Shown here: positions 1 through 5,494 of the stretch, one piece after another | How the letters are laid out: each line of letters begins with the position of its first letter | Numbering within the stretch: the stretch's first letter is position 1 | From: an uncultured Sphingomonadales bacterium | GTDB lineage: Bacteria > Pseudomonadota > Alphaproteobacteria > Sphingomonadales > Sphingomonadaceae | Assembly (NCBI GenBank): GCA_903893935.1 | Contig: CAITOD010000292.1 | Location: 1 to 5,494 of the forward strand | Reading direction: 5' to 3' | DNA: 5,494 nt | Notes under the pieces: generated by a model | Databases searched by the model: none | What the model was told of the DNA's origin: nothing | The model's input: the letters and a program-made list of their open reading frames with translations, nothing else | Program-made: the position numbers and the translations under genes

Positions 1-1231
1 AGCGGGCCAGGATGTCGCGAGCGGCAGCATCGCCGAACACAAAACATTCGAGCAGGCTGTTCGAGGCCAGCCGGTTGGCGCCGTGCAGCCCGCTTTCGGA
101 ACATTCGCCCACGGCATAGAGCCCGGCCAGATCGGTGCGCCCGGCCAGATCGATCAGCACCCCGCCGCACGTATAGTGCTGCGCCGGGACCACCGGGATC
201 GGTTGCCTGGTCATGTCGATGTCGAGCGCCAGCAGCCGTTCGTGGATGTTGGGGAAATGGCCGCGGACAAAGTCCGGGTCCTTGTGGCTGATATCGAGAT
301 GGACATAGTCGAGCCCCAGCCGCTTGATCTCGTGGTCGATCGCGCGTGCGACGATATCGCGCGGGGCAAGCTCGGCGCGCGGGTCAAAGCGCGGCATGAA
401 GCGTTCGCCGGTTGTCGGCAGCAACAGATGCCCGCCTTCGCCGCGCACCGCTTCGGTGATCAGAAAATTCTTGACTTCGAGATTGTAGAGGCAGGTCGGG
501 TGGAACTGCATGAATTCCATGTTCGACACGCGCGCGCCGGCGCGCCAGGCCATGGCAATGCCATCACCGGTCGCACCGCGCGGCGCGGTGCTGAACAGAT
601 AGGTCCGCCCCGCGCCGCCGGTCGCCAGGATCGTGCTGCGCGCGACATGGCATTCGACTTTGCCGCTTTGCGCATCGAGCGCGTAGACGCCCCACACGCG
701 CTGGGCTGATTGTGCGCGCGTGCCGCCGCCATCGCCGTGGCGATCGACGCGGTGGCGATCGGTGACGAGATCGATCGCCACGCTGTGCGGGCGCAACGTG
801 ATGTTGGGATTGGCCTGCGCGGCGGCGATCAGCGCCGCCTGGACCGCATAACCGGTGGCATCGTCCACATGGACGATGCGGCGATGCGAGTGCCCGCCTT
901 CGCGCGTCAGATGCAAAGTGCCGGCATCCTGGTTGAACGGCACGCCGAGATCGGCCAGCCGCGCGATCGCGGCGGGCGCGTGTTCGACCACGAATTCGAC
1001 CGTCTCGCGCCGGTTGAGCCCGCCGCCGGCGATCATCGTGTCGCGGATGTGATCATCGAAGGTATCGCCCTGGTCGAGCACCGCGGCGATCCCGCCTTGT
1101 GCCCAGGCGGTCGAGCCCGCATCGAGCGCGCCTTTGGCCAGCACCATGACTTTGCAATGTTCGGCCAAAACCAGCGCAGCGGTCAGCCCGGCGGCCCCCG
1201 ACCCGATGATCAAAACGTCATGTTCGTTCAA
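1..1231 (-). CDS. nadB: L-aspartate oxidase NadB (C-terminus cut off by window edge)
   Basis: FAD enzyme that oxidises L-aspartate to iminoaspartate, the first step of de novo NAD synthesis; NadA then makes quinolinate from it in the cytoplasm. Reading the minus strand gives 410 codons. They show an N-terminal dinucleotide fold (IIGSGAAG, residues 8-15), STAWAQGGIAAVL (about 43-55), EGGHSHRRI (111-119), ATGGAGR, MEFMQFHPT (238-246, H244), RDIVARAID (291-299, R291), HLDISH, QHYTCGGV (351-358, H352) and SGLHGANRL (R387). H244, R291, H352 and R387 line up with the known E. coli active-site residues H244, R290, H351 and R386. The histidine that carries covalent FAD in SdhA/FrdA is absent, which separates it from those relatives. 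The usual length is about 530 residues, so roughly 120 are missing beyond base 1. The start is taken as TTG at 1231: an in-frame TAG lies 16 codons upstream and no ATG or GTG fits before the FAD motif. It lies 53 bp behind the ABC ATPase gene and is probably co-transcribed with it. Function is secure; the start is less so. Confidence 0.97.
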   Translation of the reverse strand, partial: MNEHDVLIIGSGAAGLTAALVLAEHCKVMVLAKGALDAGSTAWAQGGIAAVLDQGDTFDDHIRDTMIAGGGLNRRETVEFVVEHAPAAIARLADLGVPFNQDAGTLHLTREGGHSHRRIVHVDDATGYAVQAALIAAAQANPNITLRPHSVAIDLVTDRHRVDRHGDGGGTRAQSAQRVWGVYALDAQSGKVECHVARSTILATGGAGRTYLFSTAPRGATGDGIAMAWRAGARVSNMEFMQFHPTCLYNLEVKNFLITEAVRGEGGHLLLPTTGERFMPRFDPRAELAPRDIVARAIDHEIKRLGLDYVHLDISHKDPDFVRGHFPNIHERLLALDIDMTRQPIPVVPAQHYTCGGVLIDLAGRTDLAGLYAVGECSESGLHGANRLASNSLLECFVFGDAAARDILAR

Positions 1232-1284
1232 GGCAATGCAGTCCCGCCCGGAAAGCGCCGGTGCGCCAGACTACGGCCTAGTCG

Positions 1285-2259
<975 letters not shown>

Positions 2260-2262
2260 CCG

Positions 2263-2270
2263 CCCTCCCT
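2263..2270 (-). promoter_or_regulatory. Strong ribosome binding site of the ABC ATPase gene
   Basis: On the minus strand AGGGAGGG contains a full GGAGG core (2264-2268) followed by four bases and then ATG at 2259. It decides the start of the ABC gene, whose reading frame stays open 61 codons further upstream without a comparable site. Confidence 0.75.
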
Positions 2271-2298
2271 GCCGTGCCGCGAGGATCGCGTAAAGGGC

Positions 2299-2327
2299 TT
2301 GGCTATGCCCATCGCGTTTGCTAGCGC
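2299..2327 (+). promoter_or_regulatory. Possible promoter of the zinc-finger gene
   Basis: TTGGCT (2299-2304) and GCTAGCGC (2320-2327) resemble the alphaproteobacterial housekeeping consensus known from Caulobacter (TTGACG, then GCTANAWC). The hexamer TAGCGC (2322-2327) lies 17 bases after TTGGCT. Only seven bases separate the -10 box from the ATG at 2335, so transcription would begin at or next to the start codon. GCTAGC is itself a palindrome. The -10 match is only six of eight, so this is tentative. Confidence 0.3.
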
Positions 2328-2334
2328 GCGCACC

Positions 2335-2562
2335 ATGAGCAAAGCGCCCGAAACGAGCTTTACCGATGCCACGCGAGTCTGGTGCGACGGCGCCAGCGCG
2401 ATCCGCTCGACCGGCAGCTATGCGCCTTCGGCGCTCGGTCATCCGCGCGTGTGGCTCGAAATCGACGACAAGGGCTATGTCGAATGCGGTTATTGCGACC
2501 GCCGGTTCGTGCTCAAGGGCGGGCCCGCCGATCCCGAGGCCGGCGCGAGCGCAGCGGCCTGA
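2335..2562 (+). CDS. Zinc-finger domain protein, zf-CHCC family
   Basis: Small protein of 75 residues. The pattern VWCDG (C17), [12 protein letters not shown] (H36) and [12 protein letters not shown] (C51, C54) is the CHCC zinc-binding motif of the zf-CHCC family. These are short bacterial proteins related to the zinc-binding end of mitochondrial complex I subunit NDUFS6, and a role in respiratory complex assembly is only an inference here. It is divergent from the ABC gene and 45 bp ahead of tldD. Two starts are possible in frame. ATG 2335 gives MSKAPET and a family-like length, but has no Shine-Dalgarno. ATG 2305 adds ten residues ([10 protein letters not shown]) and has AAAGGG seven bases upstream. 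I favour 2335 because the extension looks unlike the family and a -10-like box stands seven bases before it. The family call is firm. Confidence 0.88.
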   Translation: MSKAPETSFTDATRVWCDGASAIRSTGSYAPSALGHPRVWLEIDDKGYVECGYCDRRFVLKGGPADPEAGASAAA

Positions 2563-2592
2563 ATTCTAACGTAGCAAGCGGACCATTCACCG

Positions 2593-2600
2593 CCTATATC
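2593..2600 (+). promoter_or_regulatory. Possible -10 element of tldD (leaderless start)
   Basis: CCTATATC matches seven of eight positions of the Caulobacter-type -10 box GCTANAWC. It is followed by seven bases and then the tldD ATG at 2608, so a transcript starting at the usual distance would have essentially no leader. No good -35 box stands at normal spacing (GTAGCA or TAGCAA is all there is), and no Shine-Dalgarno precedes the ATG. Confidence 0.35.
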
Positions 2601-2607
2601 CTGCGCG

Positions 2608-4050
2608 ATGACTGACACCACCGACCCGCGCTCGCTGCTCTATCGCCCCGGCCTGCTGACCCCCGATGACGCACGGCGGCTGACCGCCGACGCGCTGGGG
2701 CAATGCGACGATGGCGAGTTGTTCCTGCAATTCATCGCCAGCGAAAGCTTCGGCTTTGACGACGGCCGGCTGAAGACCGCCGATTATTCGCGCGACGCCG
2801 GCTTTGGCTTGCGCGGTGTCTCGGGCGAAATGACCGGGTTTGCCCATGCCAACGAAATTTCCGCTGCCGCGATCGCGCGCGCGGGCGAAACGCTGAAGCT
2901 GCTCGACCCGGCGAAAGGCGCGCGCGCGGCGCCGCCACGCGCGAGCAACCGGCATCTTTACACCGATGCCTCACCGCTCGACGCGGTGGCGTTCGAAACC
3001 AAAGTGCGCCTGCTCGAAGAGATCGATGCGGCCGCGCGTGCGCGCGACCCGCGCGTGGTGCAAGTCTCCGCTTCGCTGTCGGGCAGCTGGTCGGTGGTCG
3101 AAATCGTGCGCGCCGACGGGTTTGTCGGTCACGACATCCGCCCGCTGGTCCGGCTCAATGTGGGCATCGTGGTCGAACACCAGGGCCGGCGCGAAACCGG
3201 CAATTTCGGGCTCGGCGGGCGGCGGTTGTACGACGATCTGTTTCTGCCCGAAACCTGGAACCGCGCGATCGACGAAGCGCTGGCGCAAGCGCTGGTCAAT
3301 CTCGATGCGGTGGCAGCGCCGGCGGGCGAAATGACCGTGCTGGTCGGCCCCGGCTGGCCGGGCGTGCTGCTCCACGAAGCGGTCGGCCACGGGCTCGAAG
3401 GCGATTTCAACCGCAAAGGCACCAGCGCCTTTTCGGGCCGCATCGGCGAGCGCGTCGCAGCGCCCGGCGTGACCGTGGTCGATGACGGCACGCTTGCGGG
3501 CGACAAGGGCGGCGGGCGGCGCGGGTCGCTGTCGATCGACGACGAAGGCACCCCGACGCAGGAAAATGTGCTGATCGAAGACGGTATCCTCAAAGGCTAT
3601 ATGCAGGACCGGCTCAATGCCCGGCTGATGGGGGTCGCCCCCACCGGCAACGGTCGCCGCGAAAGCTATGCGCATGCGCCGATGCCGCGGATGACCAACA
3701 CGTTCATGCGCTCTGGCGCCGATGACCCCGCCGAATTGCTGTCGCGCGTCAAGAACGGCATTTTCGCCAAGTCGTTCGGCGGCGGCCAGGTCGACATCAC
3801 CAGCGGCAAATTCGTGTTCACCTGCACCGAAGCCTACAAAGTGCGCGATGGACGGATCGGCGAGCCGATCAAGGGCGCCACGCTGATCGGCGACGGTCCG
3901 ACGGTGCTCAATCGCGTGCGCGGGATCGGCCACGACATGGCGATCGACGAAGGCGTGGGGATGTGCGGCAAAGGCGGCCAGAGCGTGCCGGCCGGGGTCG
4001 GCCAGCCGACGCTGCTGATCGACGGGTTGACGGTGGGCGGCACCGGCTAA
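2608..4050 (+). CDS. tldD: Metalloprotease TldD
   Basis: Zinc metallopeptidase of 480 residues, the expected full length. In E. coli TldD pairs with TldE (PmbA) to trim unfolded peptides, including the microcin B17 leader and the antitoxin CcdA; TldD carries the zinc site. The metal motif HEAVGH is at 256-261 (H256, E257, H261), inside the typical LLHEAVGHGLEGDFNRKGTSAFSG stretch. The third zinc ligand is C453 in GMCGKGGQSVPAGVGQP near the C-terminus. SFGGGQVDITSGKFVF and EPIKGATLIGDGP are further family blocks. The N-terminal half (SFGFDDGRLKTADYS, GFGLRGVSGEMTGFAH) is the usual TldD first domain. All key residues are present, so it should be active. The ATG at 2608 lacks a Shine-Dalgarno but has a good -10-like box seven bases upstream. 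TldE is not in this window; in many genomes the two genes are unlinked. The gene lies 45 bp after the zinc-finger gene. Confidence 0.97.
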   Translation: MTDTTDPRSLLYRPGLLTPDDARRLTADALGQCDDGELFLQFIASESFGFDDGRLKTADYSRDAGFGLRGVSGEMTGFAHANEISAAAIARAGETLKLLDPAKGARAAPPRASNRHLYTDASPLDAVAFETKVRLLEEIDAAARARDPRVVQVSASLSGSWSVVEIVRADGFVGHDIRPLVRLNVGIVVEHQGRRETGNFGLGGRRLYDDLFLPETWNRAIDEALAQALVNLDAVAAPAGEMTVLVGPGWPGVLLHEAVGHGLEGDFNRKGTSAFSGRIGERVAAPGVTVVDDGTLAGDKGGGRRGSLSIDDEGTPTQENVLIEDGILKGYMQDRLNARLMGVAPTGNGRRESYAHAPMPRMTNTFMRSGADDPAELLSRVKNGIFAKSFGGGQVDITSGKFVFTCTEAYKVRDGRIGEPIKGATLIGDGPTVLNRVRGIGHDMAIDEGVGMCGKGGQSVPAGVGQPTLLIDGLTVGGTG

Positions 4051-4104
4051 AGTCATCGCGGGTTAAGCCGGGATTGGGCATTTGCGAGTCGGATGAGGTC
4101 GAAC

Positions 4105-4110
4105 GAGGTG
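4105..4110 (+). promoter_or_regulatory. Ribosome binding site of the secreted protein gene
   Basis: GAGGTG stands six bases before ATG 4117. It decides this start over the in-frame ATG at 4093, which would place the basic residues and hydrophobic stretch of the signal peptide further from the N-terminus. Confidence 0.55.
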
Positions 4111-4116
4111 CTTTCG

Positions 4117-4551
4117 ATGATTCGCAATCACACCATGCTGGTTTTCGCGCTCGGCGCGTCGGTTGCGATGCTTTCCGGCGCAGTTGCTGCCGAGGCAAAA
4201 CCCCGGCTGACCGGCGAGCAGGAACTCGCCGAAATGCTCAAGGATCGCGTGCCGGGCAAACCGGTCGATTGCATCAATCTGCCGATCGTCGGCGCTTCGA
4301 CCGTGATCGACAAGACCGCGATCGTCTATCAATCGGGCAGCACGTATTATGTCCAGCGCCCGCGCACCGGGGTGGAAGATCTCGATCGCGACGATATCCT
4401 TGTTACGCGGCTGAACACATCCGAACTGTGCAGCGTCGACGTCGTGCAATTGCGCGATCGCACGTCCGGGTTCTGGCGCGGGTTTGTCGGGCTCGACAAG
4501 TTCGTGCCTTATACCCGGCCACCGAAGCCCAAAGCCCCGCCCGCCCAATAA
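4117..4551 (+). CDS. Secreted hypothetical protein with two cysteines
   Basis: I do not recognise a named family. The product of 144 residues begins with a clear Sec signal peptide: MIRNH, then the hydrophobic run TMLVFALGASVAML, then SGAVAAEAKP with cleavage likely after A24 or A27. It is therefore probably periplasmic. The mature part is about 118 residues and holds two cysteines, C52 (KPVDCINLP) and C105 (TSELCSVD), that could form a disulfide. Other visible blocks are AIVYQSGSTYYVQRPR, DLDRDDILVT and GFVGLDKFVPYTRPP, with a proline- and lysine-rich tail (PPKPKAPPAQ). The repeated short hydrophobic stretches suggest a small beta-rich fold. There is no lipobox cysteine and no catalytic motif. 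It follows tldD by 66 bp with its own ribosome binding site. An in-frame ATG at 4093 would add eight residues. The gene is very likely real because of the signal peptide and the local codon pattern; its function is unknown. Confidence 0.83.
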   Translation: MIRNHTMLVFALGASVAMLSGAVAAEAKPRLTGEQELAEMLKDRVPGKPVDCINLPIVGASTVIDKTAIVYQSGSTYYVQRPRTGVEDLDRDDILVTRLNTSELCSVDVVQLRDRTSGFWRGFVGLDKFVPYTRPPKPKAPPAQ

Positions 4552-4558
4552 ACGCCGC

Positions 4559-4588
4559 TTGGCATGGGTGTTCTGCCCCCGCTATGGC
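4559..4588 (+). promoter_or_regulatory. Possible promoter of the acetyltransferase gene
   Basis: TTGGCA (4559-4564) is a five-of-six match to a -35 box. GCTATGGC (4581-4588) matches six of eight positions of the alphaproteobacterial -10 consensus. Its core TATGGC is 18 bases after the -35 box and six bases before ATG 4595. It lies in the 43-bp gap after the secreted protein gene, so the acetyltransferase and thioredoxin genes may form their own transcript. Assigned by eye. Confidence 0.35.
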
Positions 4589-4594
4589 AGGGAC

Positions 4595-5107
4595 ATGATG
4601 CTCCGCCTTGCCACGCCCGACGATTGCGATGCCGTGGCAGCGCTCGGCCGCCGCGCGTTTGTCGCCAAATTCGGCCATCTTTACAGTAGCGCCAATCTCG
4701 AAGCATTTCTCGGGCAGTCGCATGCCCGCGAAACCGTGGCGCGCGAACTGGCCGATCCGGGCATGGCCGTGGCCGTCATCGAGCTCGACGGCGCGATCGC
4801 TGCGTTCTGCAAGATCGTGTTTGCCAGCACGCTGCCGCGCCACAGCGATGCGGCGAACCCGCTCGAACTCAAGCAGCTTTATACCGATCCCGAACTCATC
4901 GGGCGCGGGCTCGGCGGCCGGCTGATGGACTGGGCGCTCGGCGAAGCGCGCAAGGCGGGCGCCGACGAAGTGCAATTGACCGTCTATGCCGACAATCCGG
5001 AAGCGCAGCGTTTTTACGCGCGTTATGGTATGATCAAGCTTGCCGATATCACTTTTCGCGTCGGCGATCACATCGATCCGGAGATTCTGATGGCAGTAAA
5101 GCTTTGA
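4595..5107 (+). CDS. GNAT family N-acetyltransferase
   Basis: Cytoplasmic acetyl-CoA-dependent N-acetyltransferase of 170 residues, a usual length for a single GNAT domain. It opens with LRLATPDDCDAVAALGRRAF, the typical first strand and helix. The acetyl-CoA pyrophosphate loop is LIGRGLGGRLMDWAL, with GRGLGG at about 103-108, preceded by LELKQLYTDPE. Motif B, VYADNPEAQRFYARYGM, supplies the conserved Asn-x-x-Ala-x-x-Phe-Tyr pattern with the likely acid Tyr141. The KFGHLYSSANLEAFL stretch near the N-terminus resembles the diamine/RimI-like branch, but the substrate cannot be named from sequence. ATG 4595 sits six bases after a -10-like box; ATG 4598, one codon later, has AGGGA at a better four-base spacing, so the two are nearly equivalent. 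The stop codon overlaps the start of the next gene (TTGA, 5104-5107), indicating coupled translation. Confidence 0.92.
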   Translation: MMLRLATPDDCDAVAALGRRAFVAKFGHLYSSANLEAFLGQSHARETVARELADPGMAVAVIELDGAIAAFCKIVFASTLPRHSDAANPLELKQLYTDPELIGRGLGGRLMDWALGEARKAGADEVQLTVYADNPEAQRFYARYGMIKLADITFRVGDHIDPEILMAVKL

Positions 5108-5494
5108 TTTCGCTCCGTTCCACTTTGGGCGCACTGGCGTTGTTGCTGCTGGCGTGGGCGCCCGCCGCGCGCGCCGAGCCGGTCGCGCTCGATCTTGCGC
5201 CGTATCGTGGCAAAGTCGTGCTGGTCGATTTCTGGGCCACATGGTGCGGCCCCTGCATGGCCGAGGTTCCACATGTCAAAGCGGCCTACTCCAAACTTCA
5301 TGACAAAGGATTCGAGGTCGTCGGCATCAGCCTTGATTCGGATAAGGACAAACTTCTGAAGACGGTTTCCTCAAAGGAAATGATCTGGCCGCAACATTTC
5401 CAGGAGGATGGCCAGCCAAATCAATTCGCAAAAAAATATGATGTCCACAGCATACCCGCCATGTGGCTGGTGAACAAGAAGGGCGAACTCGCCG
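5104..5494 (+). CDS. TlpA/ResA-like periplasmic thioredoxin (C-terminus cut off)
   Basis: Thiol-disulfide oxidoreductase of the TlpA/ResA group, expected in the periplasm, where such proteins reduce disulfides, for example in cytochrome c maturation. The 130 visible codons start with a signal peptide (MISLRSTLGALALLLLAWAPAARA, cleavage likely after A24). The thioredoxin core follows at once: YRGKVVLVDFWATWCGPC with active-site C48 and C51, then EVPHVKAAYSKLHDKGFEVVGISLDSD, and SIPAMWLVNKKGEL with the cis-proline P118. Roughly 20-30 residues are probably missing at the right edge. The first codon is TTG at 5104, inside the GNAT stop. No ATG or GTG lies between it and the core that would keep the signal peptide, and no clear Shine-Dalgarno is seen, so translation probably depends on the upstream gene. 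From about 5281 the GC falls to about half and AAA, CTT, GGA and CAA codons appear, unlike the rest of the window. Confidence 0.9.
   Translation, partial: MISLRSTLGALALLLLAWAPAARAEPVALDLAPYRGKVVLVDFWATWCGPCMAEVPHVKAAYSKLHDKGFEVVGISLDSDKDKLLKTVSSKEMIWPQHFQEDGQPNQFAKKYDVHSIPAMWLVNKKGELA

Noticed and set aside
121..152. Fourteen-base direct repeat (GCCCGGCCAGATCG at 121 and 139)
   Set aside because: It encodes DLAGRTDLAG, a normal near-repeat in this conserved part of NadB, so it needs no special explanation.
1232..1284. Possible terminator hairpin after the ABC gene (GCGC-ACCG-GCGC then TTT, minus strand)
   Set aside because: The stem is only four pairs and the T run three bases, too weak to call a terminator. 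The close spacing favours read-through into nadB.
2971..4056. Minus-strand open frame of 361 residues opposite tldD
   Set aside because: It is a His/Arg/Ala-rich shadow of tldD with no recognisable domain or start signal.
4403..5272. Minus-strand open frame of 289 residues
   Set aside because: It spans parts of three plus-strand genes with clear domains and has an arginine-rich, low-complexity translation of its own.

Overview
This window looks like ordinary chromosome from a GC-rich alphaproteobacterium, most likely a member of the Sphingomonadales. The evidence is a base composition of roughly two-thirds GC, strong use of codons such as GCG, CTG, CGC and ATC, gene starts that often lack a Shine-Dalgarno, and the character of the protein families. 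That placement is inference from style and gene content. No marker gene such as 16S rRNA is present.

Layout: the left 2.3 kb reads on the minus strand. It holds a YadG-type ABC transporter ATPase (2259 down to 1285) and, 53 bp downstream, L-aspartate oxidase NadB (TTG start at 1231), which runs off the left edge. From 2335 rightward everything reads on the plus strand: a small zf-CHCC zinc-finger protein (2335-2562), the metalloprotease TldD (2608-4050), a secreted protein of unknown function (4117-4551), a GNAT N-acetyltransferase (4595-5107), and a TlpA/ResA-like periplasmic thioredoxin. The thioredoxin starts at 5104, overlaps the GNAT stop by four bases (TTGA) and runs off the right edge. 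The divergent junction between the ABC gene and the zinc-finger gene (2260-2334) is the only place where direction changes.

The genes do not form one obvious pathway. NadB makes iminoaspartate for NAD synthesis. TldD is the zinc-bearing half of the TldD/TldE peptidase, whose partner is not here. The ABC ATPase lacks an adjacent permease. The zf-CHCC protein resembles the zinc-binding part of complex I subunit NDUFS6. The last two plus-strand genes overlap and are probably translated from one message.

I see no rRNA, tRNA, CRISPR array, insertion sequence, convincing hairpin-plus-T-run terminator or phage gene. No non-coding gap exceeds about 75 bp. I found no clear undescribed system. The points most worth a second look are a fall in GC inside the thioredoxin gene, a recurrent GCGATCGC palindrome, Caulobacter-like -10 boxes placed 6-7 bases before three ATG codons (suggesting leaderless mRNAs), and the unrecognised secreted protein downstream of tldD.
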